A stretch of DNA of 64,000 nt from Budorcas taxicolor (Eukaryota > Chordata > Mammalia > Artiodactyla > Bovidae): NCBI RefSeq assembly GCF_023091745.1, contig NC_068910.1:130465170-130529169 (forward strand). Direction: 5' to 3'. Every line of letters starts with the position of its first letter. The stretch's first letter is position 1. Under the pieces are notes generated by a model. It was not told the origin of the DNA. It ran no database searches and saw nothing but the letters and a program-made list of their open reading frames with translations. A program made the translations under genes and the position numbers. Shown here piece after piece: positions 48,263 through 59,833 of this stretch.

Positions 48263-48899
48263 ACCACCAGAGTTCCCACAGGTCACGTGGTAAGGAAGTA
48301 TGGTGTTAATTCAGGCTAGGAAATAGTGTGAATGTGGTCTTTCATTTCCCTGTGCCCGCCAGTCAAACAGGAACAGGAACTACTAGGCTTACCTGAATGG
48401 TCCAAGGGCAGTATGAAATTTCACAAGCAGATCAGCCAACCACTAATAGTCTCAATATACTAAAAAGCTAATAGTTATTGACTATAATCCACAGTTCAGC
48501 AATATATATTCTTCAAAAAACATTCAGAGAGCACCTTTCTATAAAAAGCACCATGGCTCAAAGTGTGTGAATACAGAGAGACAAATATACATGCGCTTAC
48601 AGGCTAGAGATTTAAAACATACACACACACACAAACAATCTACCGTCACCACCACCAAAATATCACTAATGCATATGGCCTTCCCAATACTAAGTAGCTT
48701 CAGACTAAGTCTATTGGATTCTTTACATTGACTCTACAAAGGAATATATGAATATCATGAGACAGGCTCAGATGAATGTCATGAAAAATCCAAACAGGGA
48801 GAAATATTTCTCAAATGCAAATGATTGAGGCAGTTTAAAAACTTTTTGCATCAGTAAAAATTTTCTCCATTTATGTTAAGTATATTCACTAAAGATTAC

Positions 48900-49084
48900 C
48901 TGTTTTGCTTGCTGCCTCAGATTATCCCCAACAGACTCTGGCTCAATCATCTTCCATTCAGCTGCAATACTCCTGAAAACATCAGTTCCAGTGTTCAGCA
49001 CTTGAATGAGACGATGATCGTGGGATAAATGAGCCAAGATCCTCAGCTCAAGTTGAGAATAATCAGCAGCTAATATTAAACCAC
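48900..49084 (-). CDS. POLQ: POLQ coding exon (motif A, catalytic Asp)
   Basis: Acceptor '...tttgtttcag' and donor gtaatc on the - strand. Two bases complete Gly, then 61 codons end in Gln. The product includes GLILAADYSQLELRILAHLS and ends VGDNLRQQAKQ. DYSQLELR is motif A; its metal-binding Asp codon is at 49062-49064. The Arg and Lys of RQQAK belong to motif B, continued in the next exon. Confidence 0.98.
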
Positions 49085-51562
49085 CTGAAACAAATGATTT
49101 TAGAAAAGTTGGCACCAAGACAAAACCAAGTTTTTTAGTATTGAGCAGGATGACAGAAATTCAATTCCAACAAAGAACCTTAAGATCATGCATCCAAAAG
49201 CTAAAATCTTGCTCTTAATTTGACTCAGTTCAGTTCTGTAACACGTAAAAATTTTTTTCTGCTTAGCTTTCAAAGGTATGTAATATATATAAAGCCACCT
49301 TTGACCTCTGCCCCTCAACCACTGTGGTAGTGCTTTCCTCAGTGTTCCTGTAACACTGACATAATATAAATGTCAGAGAGGTTCTTTCATGCCTCCCCCA
49401 CATAACACTTAGCCATTAGGGACAGGATACTTAATCTTCCTTTGCATTCTATAGAAACACACAGCTCCTGGTACCTAACAGGTCAGAACAAATGGATGTT
49501 AACTGAATGAATGAATGAGTGAATAAAGAAACTGGTTCCTAATGTGTGCGCATCTTAAGGGAGCAGCAAAGTCGTTCAACAAAAAACAAGTCAGGTGGTC
49601 TGTATGTTCAGAAGAGTTATTAAGGGAATTCAAATTATTTATTTATGGACTAGACATTTATCATGGCAAAAAACAAAATAAAGAAAAGCCAGGTTAAAGA
49701 AAAATTAGAAAAATATTTGCAACTGATACCACAAAGGACTCATTGCTATATTACAAAAAAGAGGTGCAATCAAGAACAAAATATAAACGAGCAGTTCACA
49801 GAAATAAAAACAAAAGAACCTTAAACATATTAAAGAATGCTTAATTGCACTGACAAAAAAGAAATGCAAATTAAATCTATAAAAAGAAAGAATTTTTTTC
49901 TACTTATATTGCAAAAATCCAGAAGTTGGACAGCACATTCTGTGGCAAGGCTGCAGAGAAAGAAACATTCATATATTGTTACTGGGAAGTAAATGGTTAA
50001 TTGTGCCCCCCCCCCCAAAATAACTACATAGCAAGTTTATAATAGTCATAGGAGTTAAACCTATTACAAGAAAAGGGAAATGGAAAAAACATCCATAATG
50101 TAAATTATGGATGAAGTGGTATAAAATTATTTGAAGCTAGTCTGTGTGTGATGCATATTGTAAACTCCAAAGTATCTAAGATACAGAATTTAAAAGAAAT
50201 AAAGCAATAATAAAAAGTCATTTATAGTTTTTAAAAAAGAATAAAGAACAGATAGAAAAAAATACAAACGACAAGACAACAGACTTAAATCCAACCATAC
50301 ATCAACACTTACTCTAGATAGTTAACTAAATACTGTATTCAACTGGCAGAGATTTTCAGGTTAAATCCATATACATTTAAATTACCTTAATTTTTTTTTT
50401 ACCTTAATTTTTAAATTTTAAACAAAAGCAATATAAAATACTTTGTGTTAAACACAATCTTATTACTTAAATAAGAATACATACTATGAAATATTATTCA
50501 GCCTTATAAAAGAAAAATCTGACACAAATGCTATAACATGAATAAACCTTGAAGACATGCTAAGTGAAATAAGCCTGGCACAAAAGTACAAATATTATAT
50601 GATATCACTTATATGAAGTATAGAAAATGGTCAAATTCTAGATAGAATGGTGGTTGCCATGGGCTGTGGGAGTTAGGGAGCAGAGTTATATTTAATGGGT
50701 ACAGAGTTCCAGTTGAGGAAAATGAAAAGTTCTGGAGATGAATGGTGGTAATGGTTGCACCACAACATGAATGTACTTAATACCACATAACTGAATACTT
50801 TAACACAGTTACAATACTAAAATGCTGGTAATTCATACTTAAAAAGCAAAACTGAAAACTGTCAAATGGCAATAACACTATCATAGACATGATTTTACCC
50901 TTAGAATATAAACTTCTGACAGAACTAAATAAATTCAGCTGGTTAACTGCACTCACCCAGACCTGCCAGATGGCAAAAGATAAAAGAGCAAATATGTGTA
51001 CTAATAGGGCTGATGCTTTGGGAGTTAGATCATGACTTAAAAAGGTTTTGATGATGAGTGCTGAGGAGAGGTCAGACAGAAGTGAGACAGCCTTGGGGGC
51101 TATCCCATGCAACAGGAGGCAGCAGTGGGGAGAAAGGCTGAAGAAGCAAAAGAGCAAAACAAGTTAAAGAGAGACCAAAAAAGAGTGCCATTGGAAGTCA
51201 AGGGAGGAGAAACACTGAGCAAACAGGGTTGACAGAATGATAAATGCTGTAGGGAAGTCAAAGATGAGGACTAACAAAATGCACTGGATTCTACAAAAAG
51301 GTTGACAAAGACAGAGGAGAACATTTCAGCAGGATGCTGAGCAAACGCCCCAGAAGTTTCCCACACAGCAGATCATGAAGACAATTATGAGTGACTGTTA
51401 CAAATCCAGCAATACAAAAGGGAAAAATAGACTCCACCAAAGAGAGGAAAGGAGGAGGAAACAATGCATTCTTCTGAGTCTTATTCATAATTCGCTTTAT
51501 CAGTGCTTTGAAAACCATTCCCACAGCAATAACAAGCTCAAAATCATCATCAGTCACCTGAC
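49085..51562 (-). other. POLQ: POLQ intron (2.5 kb)
   Basis: L1M pieces occupy about 49620-50850, with a C11 run near 50006-50016. The stretches 49085-49619 and 50850-51562 contain nothing assignable. Confidence 0.7.
49620..50850 (+). mobile_element. Old L1M fragments
   Basis: 'aatatttgcaactgatacca', 'gaaatgcaaattaaatctat', 'cataaccttgaagacatgc'-like sequence and 'tggttgcaccacaacatgaa' follow L1M ORF2-end to 3' UTR order on the + strand. Diverged; no intact frame. Confidence 0.65.
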
Positions 51563-51684
51563 CTGTGAAAGGCACAAAGGCATGTCGCATGCTAACCGAG
51601 AAGGGCATTCCTCTGTCTGAGGCTCTCTCTTCCATCTTTGTCTGGCGCCCGGTGTTCATGCCACAGCCCTTCTTTTTTCCTCCT
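51563..51684 (-). CDS. POLQ: POLQ coding exon (insert 2 region)
   Basis: Acceptor '...tttgcaccaacag' and donor gtcagg on the - strand. One base completes Arg, 40 codons follow, and one base begins Gly. The product starts GGKKKGCGMNTGRQTKMEER and continues to FSVSMRHAFVPFT. The first half belongs to insert 2, a pol-theta-specific insertion linked to lesion bypass and end joining in the human enzyme. The second half returns to the conserved palm just before motif A. Confidence 0.96.
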
Positions 51685-52297
51685 CTGTTGGTGCAAAAAA
51701 CATCCATGAGTTGGACATGAGGTAGACTCAAACATATGAAAAGGGTCTGAGCTTTTCAGTAAGTCATTATTTCCATCTAAGAAATGTAAAGGCCTTATTT
51801 GAAATCCACTTTAAAGCTTAATAAAGATACCAGACCTTGTTCAGCAAACATTCAATTGAACAGGATATAAGCTATTTTTCTGTAATAACCTTTCCCACAA
51901 ACTGCTTCACTCAACTCAATAAATCTCATTGTGCTTTTTCTTCCTTTTGTGAGCATATGGAGATGTCAGGAAGGGAGATATTTCAGACATTGCTAAACTT
52001 GTCCCTTTAATATCTAACAAAGAAGCATACAGTGCTGGTTGGTATAATTAGGGACCCAGGATTTCAGCTTTTTACTGCCATCTAATTTCTTCATAGACAG
52101 ACTCAGGATTTGAAATGGGTAGTGCTCGAAATAGTGTATGCCTAGAATGGAAAATTAAACTAATTTCATTATTTTACCCAATAGGCTGTTTTTGAGCCAT
52201 TCATATTCCCAAAAGTATACTAAAACAAATAAAGACATTTGAGCCATTCATATTCCCAAAAGTATATTAACACAAATGAAGACAAATAAGCGTCTAC
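51685..52297 (-). other. POLQ: POLQ intron (613 bases)
   Basis: No transposon is recognised. A 47-bp tandem duplication sits at its 5' end, next to the donor. Confidence 0.8.
52194..52287. repeat. 47-bp tandem duplication beside a POLQ donor
   Basis: The unit at 52194-52240, beginning 'gagccattcatattcccaaa', repeats at 52241-52287 with a few substitutions. The donor GT of the POLQ exon lies at 52296-52297, so the duplication starts about 9 intronic bases after the splice site. Confidence 0.9.
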
Positions 52298-52424
52298 CTG
52301 CCCATAGGAAGTAGGCCTTTGCCTAGAGCTTGGGAAGGTGGGCTTTCCTCTACTGCTGTTGGCATTTTTATCTCAAAATCTCTTGGTACATTCTGAATAT
52401 TTGGCTCTATAAAGGTTATTCGTC
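52298..52424 (-). CDS. POLQ: POLQ coding exon (template-contact motif, insert 2 start)
   Basis: Acceptor '...cttaattttag' and donor gtagac on the - strand. Two bases complete Gly, 41 codons follow, and two bases start Arg. The product includes RITFIEPNIQNVPRDFEIKM, whose EPNxQNVP block is a conserved family-A template-contacting motif, and then PTAVEESPPSQALGKGLLPM, the beginning of insert 2. Confidence 0.97.
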
Positions 52425-53463
52425 CTAAAATTAAGCAGAATGAAGACATAAAATTAGAGGGGTAAGGGAGGAGGGGAAATCTGACATTTATTTTAACATA
52501 AATACTATTTCTGAATTATCCTAAAATGCATGCTCTATTATTTTTAAACTAAAGAACAATCTCGATGTAAGTAAATATATGAATCAGCTATAATACAGTG
52601 TTTTATATTAACTTCTACAGAAACAATCCCATGATAAGAAGTAATATGATAAATCATACTATTTCCGCACTAAAACAAGTACCAGAAGTTAGCACCATGA
52701 AACACTAGCAGTTAACTAATGAGTAAAAGGCAAAACAAATGGATCTTAGGAGAAATGACTGTCAAAGACTTTAAAAGCCAGGAATGCACAAGACACAGAA
52801 AGATTTGAAGCAGAAGAGCAACTGAGTCCTGAACAGGGACAACTGGGGCCACAGGAGTCAGCCAATGCAGGAGACAGAACAGCAGTGAAGGATGGTGAGT
52901 ACAGCATTATTTTCTAGATACCACCTGGCCAGTTTTCCTCCTCCTCCTCCTCATCACTTATCACAAGAATCAATGGTAGATAGCACTGACATGGCTAGAA
53001 ACCAGAATCAGGTAGCCAATAAATTTTCTAGGAAACAGAAACCAACTTGATTTAATGCTTGTGGCTTTATTTTCCCCTAAATATTTTACATTTTATTTAT
53101 CTACTTATTGGATGAATTTTCCAAAAACACAAGTGTTGTTCAAAAAGTTTGGGTAATTGTTACCACAGTTTTTATAATACACATATAGTGAGATAAAAAT
53201 TGTTTTATGATACTCTTCATTGTAACAGGATCTCTATCAGCTTCTGTATATAATTCCATCTTCTTTTGATGAATCAGACATTTAAGTATCTCAGATACAG
53301 TTTTACTGAATAAACTCTTAATATTATGCCCTTGTTATTTAATTTTAGCAAAAATTAGTGCTCAATTAATGGTAGATATTAACATACTTATTAGCATTAA
53401 ATGGCCTATTCAATTTTACAAAGCTAACAAGTAGTACAGAAAAGAATCCAAGTCTCTTTCTGC

Positions 53464-53525
53464 CTTCTTTTCTATGATAATATAATATTCTTTTTAAGTA
53501 CACTGTCTTCTTTTCTATGATAATA
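53464..53525. repeat. Direct 19-bp repeat
   Basis: 'cttcttttctatgataata' occurs at 53464-53482 and 53507-53525, spaced 43 bases start to start. Small local duplication. Confidence 0.85.
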
Positions 53526-53800
53526 CTTAATATTCAGGTCTAGTCTTTGAATTAATGAGATAGCACTGATGGACAAATAAAATGGCAAAAATAAATTACA
53601 AAACATGAAGTTTCACAGAGATGAATTCTATAATGACAGACTTTACTGTACTAACATAAGCTTCTGTTTCTACAATAAGTGCAGGCATAGTATAATGAAA
53701 ACCAATCAGAAAAACAAGGAATTGATCATTTTCTGCTTTATAAGCAACAAATAAATTTGCTTTGAAAACTCTAGGTTGACTTTGTTTCTTTACCAAAAAG

Positions 53801-55245
53801 TGCCAGGGTCCTGCCCCAGAGGATCCAGGGAATTTGAAGGGGAGACGGTGTAGGCGAGGAAAACTTATTTATTTAGAAATATAAAAGAAATTAAGAAGAA
53901 ATAGTATAGTAGGAAAATTTAGTGGAGAAAAGAGGCTGAATAACTTGGTTTACGGGGAAAGCCAATAAAACTTCAGGACAAGTTTGCACCATCTACGTTG
54001 GGCCACCGGCACTCGTTCGAATACCAGAGGGTGCCCCACCTTGGGCTCCCTCTCTCACGGATCTTAGAAGCCAGGGCAAGTAAGTAGACATGGCGAGCCT
54101 CCCCACTCCAGATGGGAATTCAGCCAGAAATTAGAGTAAAGAGGACACGGGGAAACCAGTCTTTCCAATGACTGACCCATCCTCTATTGTTCAGAAAGGC
54201 CTTTTATACCTTTTTTTGTACATAAGAGATCAATGGATAATATAAAATTATGCAGCGTCAGCAGCCCTGATTCTTATCGAGACCAGGCTTTCTCTCTGCA
54301 TACCTAGTTGTATACACAAGTCTTAGGTGATTTACATTATCTTCTGGCCAGAAGGCCAATTAACATTTTATGGCCCTTTTTTGATAAGGGTTTGTCAACC
54401 AGAAGACTTATTTGTGTTGTTCTTCCCAAAGTCTGGTGCCACTCTCAGAAAGCACTAAATAAAGTTACATTCTTACATAGCAAAGACATAACAATTTATA
54501 ACAATGAAAGAAGTACAGTGATTTATAACAAAGGGAAAAGTAATTAACTCAAAAGTCTAGTGTTGCTAACATCAAAACTACTATATTCCTATTTCTATAT
54601 CCCAATTACATTGATTAATATCCTTCAGGTGTCTAAAAGATAAAGAATATGGAGGCCTGGCAGCAGTCATTGACTCAACAGTGAAACCCATCACCAGTAT
54701 AATTTTTAGCTTTTTAGAAAAGGCTCTGTATCTTTAAGATGCTTTAAGATTTGTGCCTCTCGCGGTTGGGGGGCTGTAAACAATTCACAAGTTGTAAAAG
54801 TCCCCAACTGTTAGACAAGTTAGAGAGGAATTCAAAGGGGTTTGAGCTGAAACATTCTTTTCATATGCAGGAGACTGTTAACTGAAGCCCTGAGTTAACT
54901 TTTTCCAGAGAATGTCAGAAGAGTGGAAAGCACATTACAATAAGGCAGGCAGACTGGTTTTTGGGGGTAGATGTTCAGGAAAACCGAGGGGGAACCCCTG
55001 AAGCCAGATCACGCCTTTGCGTTTTGTTGGGCTTCCCTCCTCACGACCTTTGCCATGGGCGGGATTCCTCACGCTGGCTCCCGGAAGTTTACAGCATTAG
55101 CATATGTTTCAAAATGAAATTTAAAACAGGGCAAGAAACAGGCAGAAGCACCAAGAAGTTAGCTAAATAGGGAAGAAGAGAAAGAGAAATTGTTTAGAAC
55201 AGAGACTAAACAAGCAGAGAAAAGCAGCTCCTAATGGTGCCCTCA
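53801..55245 (-). mobile_element. Solo endogenous retrovirus LTR (bovid, ERVK/BTLTR1-like)
   Basis: Read on the - strand it begins TGAGGGCACC and ends GACCCTGGCA, so it has TG...CA termini. It carries TATAAAA (complement of 54202-54208) and AATAAA (complement of 53868-53873) at the spacing expected for promoter and polyadenylation signals. No gag, pol or env sequence lies beside it, so it is a solo LTR left by recombination. I could not match a target duplication. It has POLQ's orientation. The family name is from memory. Confidence 0.75.
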
Positions 55246-55309
55246 GTCTCAATAACAGCAATAACTGATAATGTACCCTGCACTATTCTACACACTTTAC
55301 ATATATATT

Positions 55310-55480
55310 GGCCTATTCAATCCTCAGGATCACCCAGTGAGGTAGGACTCTCATTATTTTGTTTCATACATGAGGAAACTTAGGCACCGAGAGGTTAAGT
55401 ACCTTGACCAAAATTCAAACTTTGTGAAAATGTGGTATCAAAGCCCACATTCCATACCTCCAAACTAAAATGCCTCCTCT
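55310..55480 (-). repeat. MIR SINE, reverse
   Basis: 'catgaggaaacttaggcacc' and 'gaggttaagtaccttgacca' are the reversed MIR core. Confidence 0.75.
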
Positions 55481-55911
55481 ACGAAGAAGATAGTGCTGCC
55501 CTTTCTTCTACTGCACATTGCATTTTGGCAAATATGTAGAGTTGTACACTACCTAGAAAAAGAATGCTTTTTCCTTCATGAGATTACATGCATACTTATC
55601 CAAGAGAGACACACAACGGACTCTACCACTTTCTTCTCTTGATTGAGTAAAATAAGACACTCCTTATTATACAGATGCCACACAGCCCTACTTAGATGCA
55701 ACCTGGAGAGACTCTGAGGTGATTTAGGAGAAGGCTGGGACCAAAGTCAAAAGATCATTAATTCAAATAGATTTAATTCCTGGGTATACTCTCATCCAAT
55801 CTCGGACACCCAAGTTATTCTATAGAGTACTTGAAAGAAGGAACTGGATCTTTAGACTAAATTTCATCTCTTTATCTAGGTAATATCCATCCATGCTTTA
55901 GATGCAGTACT

Positions 55912-56125
55912 GGGCTTCCTAGGTGGCACAAGTGGTAAAGGACCCACCTGCCAATGCAGGAGATGTTAAGACATGGGTGCAAACCCTGGGTTGGGAAGAG
56001 CCCCTGGAGGAGGAAATGGCAACCCACTCCAGCATTCTTGCCTGGAAAATCCAATGGACAGAGGAGCCTGGCAGGCCGCAGGCTGTAGAATCACAAGGAG
56101 TCGGACATGACTAAAGCAACTTGGT
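55912..56125 (+). mobile_element. Bov-tA SINE
   Basis: 'gggcttcctaggtggcacaa' head, 'ggcaacccactccagcattc' body and 'gagtcggacatgactaaagc' tail. Near full length; about 145 bases from the POLQ exon at 56270. Confidence 0.93.
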
Positions 56126-56269
56126 ACTCACATGTCTTTCATAAATGTTTATAAAACTTCACCGAATCCAATGACAAACACTTGAATTCCTTGATCATCA
56201 TAAGCAAATATTACATATGAATATTCTTCACAAACCTGGATATTATCCACATTTAAGATTTCTCATTAC

Positions 56270-56444
56270 CTGTAGCAGTGTGTGATTGTGATACAGGATA
56301 GATTCTTTCCATTCCAAGAAAAGGATTCAGACGTTTTTCCCGCTGCAGGGGAAAGACCACTTTGGTAATAGCATTAGTGATTCTTCTCCACTCTAAGATC
56401 AAGCCTGGTAAAGGATGTAATGCCCTTAATTTATTTAAAACATC
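56270..56444 (-). CDS. POLQ: POLQ coding exon (thumb/palm)
   Basis: Acceptor '...tttttttggcag' and donor gtaatg on the - strand. It has 58 codons in phase 0 plus one base of Gly. The product includes DVLNKLRALHPLPGLILEW, RRITNAITKVVFPLQREKR and MERIYPVSQSHTAT. This is the thumb-tip to palm segment, whose LxxLxxxHPLPxxILEWR pattern is general in family-A polymerases. Confidence 0.97.
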
Positions 56445-57752
56445 CTGCCAAAAAAATTATAATAAAGTAAGATCAGACCCTTGTCCAAATTCCATAGCAA
56501 ACTAGAATCTCTTTTAAGCAAAAATTACACTCTCAAAATTAAATTTGGTAACTCCTGTATTGAACTCAATTATTATAAAATTACTTTTTTTTAGAAATCA
56601 CTATAATGATAAATCCACAATAACTATAGATTATTAAATGTAAATATGTTAATGTTGAGTAAAATCAATTTAGATCTTTGCAAAGTAGCTGCTTCCCACC
56701 CCCTTCCCAAGTGTTTACCTCATCTCTTTTCATTTTCCTTCTCCATTGCTCATGTGATTATAAGTTTCCCAGTTGCTTTTTTTATCCTTTTTGCCATAAT
56801 ACTTTCATGGATTTTGTATCAAGGAAATCTATTTTTAAAACTTTGAATTTTCTATGCTACAGAATTTCAATGAACCATCAAGGATAAAAACTTGTGAGAT
56901 AAAAGGGTAATGTAATCAAATAAGTTTTGCTACAGAATGAGGCTGTGGAAACTTCCCCAGGGGAGGCAAGTCACAGTTAATAATATTACGGTCAAAATTC
57001 TACAGAATGTGACTTCTGTAGCAGTTCAGTAGTTAAGACTCCACACTTCCAATGCAGGGGTCACAGGTTCAATCCCTGGTTTCTAGGGAACTAAGACCCC
57101 ATGAGATATGCAAGGTTGAGGGAGCAAACTATATAGGGTGGCAACTTGGACTGGTCTCTCCATGTGGCTGTACTTTCAATCCTTATTTTCCATTGATAAT
57201 TCATTCAGTAAAAATGTAAAATTAAGCCTTTTCTCTCTTTTGCCCCATGCATACAGTTTCCGTGAGTTGTGATTCACTTTTACTTTGAAATTAACAGATT
57301 AGATTCTCAAAATAAATTCATGGAAAACATTATTTTGCTCTGAAATTAAAGAAACAAAATTTCTATTAACTTTATTTTTTAAATTCTTCCATACCTTTGT
57401 TCATGTTCATTTGACTATAAAAACTATATTCTGCAGTCTGAGAGTAGGGCATGTCCGTCTAAGAGTAGCGTATATCAGTAACTATAATAATGTCTATATA
57501 GGTCTGAATTTACAAACTTTTATATACTCTTTTAAGGATAGGAAGGACATACTGTTAAGTCATACTATAATCCAGATTTTCCATGCTGGAATGTCTCCAC
57601 AGTGTTTGTGGGCAGCTAAACCAGAAATCAATTTGTTTCTGTCTAAATTCAAATGGTGGACTATGTTGGATTTTGATTGCATCAGCATTCTTTCAAGGCA
57701 CCAAATGCTAACAGCAGTTCAGATTCTGCCCTATGACTGCCCCAAAGAGCAC
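56445..57752 (-). other. POLQ: POLQ intron (1.3 kb)
   Basis: A CHR-type SINE lies at about 57010-57185; the remainder is AT-rich and unassigned. Confidence 0.75.
57010..57185 (+). mobile_element. CHR-type tRNA-Glu SINE
   Basis: 'cagtagttaagactccacac', 'tcacaggttcaatccctggt' and 'gaactaagaccccatgagat' match the cetartiodactyl CHR-type SINE. Not a functional tRNA gene, because it lacks a cloverleaf 3' half. Confidence 0.8.
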
Positions 57753-57890
57753 CTTACTAGTGCTGAACTGTTTTGCCAGCCTTAGCTTCCGTCCATTGTC
57801 ATTTCCTCTTCTGGTAGAACCCAAAGTTTTCTTGATGCCTTGGTTTTTACCCTCTCCATTTGGTGGCAACTTTAGTTCCAAAAATAAAAC
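57753..57890 (-). CDS. POLQ: POLQ coding exon (insert 1)
   Basis: Acceptor '...aatttcttgcag' and donor gtgctc on the - strand. It has exactly 46 codons, phase 0 at both ends. The product starts VLFLELKLPPNGEGKNQG and continues KKTLGSTRRGNDNGRKLRLA to FSTSK. It corresponds to insert 1 in the thumb of pol theta, basic and low-complexity. A symmetric 138-base exon could be skipped without a frameshift. Confidence 0.97.
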
Positions 57891-58629
57891 CTGCAAGAAA
57901 TTTATGCCCCTTGAGTCAAGAATCAAATCACAAGTATTATATTCAGAAAACATTTTTTAAAGTATTCAAGAAAAGACTCTCTATAGTTCAACATGAGTTG
58001 AAAGAAGTTTGGACAATTTGGAATTAACACATTTAATAAGTAATGGCAATAAAAATCTTAGGTAGACTGTCCATACCCTAATTTAGTCAGTATCAGGTTA
58101 ATTCTAACACCAGGCTCTTAACAGTCAAGAACACAAGAACGTATATTTTGTGCTGAACAACTAACAAATAGACTATCGGCAATGAGACTTCAGTTGCTCC
58201 AAGGATTGTAAGCTCACCCAAATACTTCTTGACATGGTAAGCAATGTGGCTGCTTGTTAAGCCCCATAAATGATAGACATGGGAGCCTTTGTGGCTATTG
58301 TGTGATCAAAAAAATCAGAGAATACTGAAGTAGGAAGGGATGCAAAAAGCCATCTAATTCCACCACCACAAAGCTACATCCTGAGAATCCCTAAACAAAA
58401 AGCCAGGAGAGGGTCCAATGCAGCAATAACGAAAGCTAGAAAGTGGCCAGTAAGCACCCACTAAACAAAGAAGGCTTATAAGGAACAGAGATCTAGGCTC
58501 TAGGGCAGAGGAAGTTCCTACAACATGGATGCCTAAAACTCACTAGTTCATACTAGAGGGGTTCCAACTGAGGCAATTCAGAACACTATTGATTCTCTCA
58601 ACTCATTCATTTATATACTTTCATTAAGA

Positions 58630-58762
58630 TATGTTAGATAGCAACCCAATGGACACAAATTTGAGCAAACTCTAGGAGACAGTGGAAGACAAAGAAGCCT
58701 GGTGTGCTGCAGTTCATGAAGTCACAGAGTCAGACATGACTTAGCAACTGAACAAGATTAGC
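58630..58762 (+). mobile_element. BovB 3' tail fragment, diverged
   Basis: 'acacaaatttgagcaaactc', 'gaagcctggtgtgctgcagt' and 'cagacatgacttagcaactg' are the BovB terminus with many substitutions, indicating an older copy. Confidence 0.82.
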
Positions 58763-58889
58763 TAGTTTCTCATTTTTAAAAAACACATAACTCTGTGGCT
58801 TAAAGGGGGAGTCATTTTTATGCCCTTTATATAGTTAATGAATATTTACTTTTAGACAGGTATTGTTCTAAGTAGTTTACACTTATTTT

Positions 58890-59000
58890 TTGTTTCTCAC
58901 AACTCCATGAGGTATTTCTACTATGAAGTATTTTACTGAGATGTAAAGGGTTGATAAAGTGGCCCAAAGTCAAGGAGTTAAGGAATAGATAGAAGAGTCT
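58890..59000 (-). repeat. MIR SINE fragment, reverse
   Basis: 'caactccatgaggtatttct' and 'gatgtaaagggttgataaag' resemble the reversed MIR core. Confidence 0.6.
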
Positions 59001-59639
59001 CTAAAATATTTACCAACATGCTATAAAACTGAATCACATCTAGAAAACAACAAAACTTCAAAGCTATTAAGTGTAAGCACCCATCTATCAGTAACTCTTC
59101 TAAAACAATTCAACCATCCTTTGTGGAGAATGGGGAAAGAACATAATACAAACTATTGGGGGAGAAAAGGGCAAACTATGTAAAAATTTACATAAGGCAA
59201 TAAAAATACTGTAGGTTTAAAAAGCAAACAGTCCCCAAATCCTTTTTTCACTAACATCTAAGAAAAGTATCTAATTTTGCAGTGAGGAAGCTGTAAGAGT
59301 TCATGAAATGACTAACTTCATGGAGAAACATCTACGCCATTATACAACTACTATAACAGATCTCATCTGCACAACAAATATTTACTGAGTGCTTCTTCTG
59401 TACCAGGCAAATCTCCTCGTGAAACATACATTCTAGGATACTTCTTCACTACCTACCTATTCATAAATAAAAACATACAAAGGAGATATTGGAATACATC
59501 TCCAAAGTATTCTGGTTAACCAATCGTTTTATTTTATTGATCTTTGGTGTTTAGGTAAACACATTTATGAAATATATACACACAAACCATTTTTTGCTCT
59601 GAAAATGACTTTCTAAATTCTCTATTCCCATTATACAAC

Positions 59640-59833
59640 CTCAGCAATGTCATCTGAACTGGTGAAGGAAAAACTATGGCCAGCTAGTTGATAGGCCTGC
59701 ATCTCAATTGCATCCAGTTTGGCTTGCATTATGTGTTTCTGACTGTCACATTCTGCAGTACTAAAGCCGATTCCATTTAGTTCTAGCAAGGCTAGGCAGT
59801 ACTGGGAGGGCATTTCCACTTTACAGAAAACAT
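59640..59833 (-). CDS. POLQ: POLQ coding exon (entry to polymerase domain)
   Basis: The most upstream POLQ exon seen here. Acceptor '...ttgtccttccag' and an unusually weak donor (gttgta) on the - strand. Two bases complete Asp, then 64 codons end in Glu. The product includes VFCKVEMPSQYCLALLELNG, IGFSTAECDSQKHIMQAKLD and AGHSFSFTSSDDIAE. This is the thumb start of the family-A fold (ExP...LxxLExxGI). From here to the stop the eleven exons encode 519 residues; the exonuclease-like, central and helicase regions lie beyond the right edge. Confidence 0.97.

Larger units (their letters stand above)
44140..48899 (-). other. POLQ: POLQ intron (4.8 kb)
   Basis: It contains a TG repeat (44384-44409), the composite retroposon (44511-45134), MIRs (about 45405, 47310), a BovB tail (45708), a SINE fragment (46415), an antisense L1 end (46668), a 3'-truncated BovB (47430-48262) and unassigned sequence at 48263-48899. 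Confidence 0.75.
52425..56269 (-). other. POLQ: POLQ intron (3.8 kb)
   Basis: It contains two copies of a 19-bp sequence (53464-53482 and 53507-53525), a solo LTR (53801-about 55245), a MIR (about 55310-55480) and a Bov-tA (55912). The stretches 52425-53460 and 55490-55900 hold nothing assignable. Confidence 0.75.
57891..59639 (-). other. POLQ: POLQ intron (1.7 kb)
   Basis: A BovB tail scrap (58630-58760) and a reversed MIR (about 58890-59000) are visible; 57891-58629 and 59000-59639 show nothing more. Confidence 0.75.

Noticed and set aside
51375..51620. 81-codon + strand frame
   Set aside because: It overlaps the POLQ exon at 51563-51684 on the opposite strand; the - strand exon has correct splice sites and conserved sequence.
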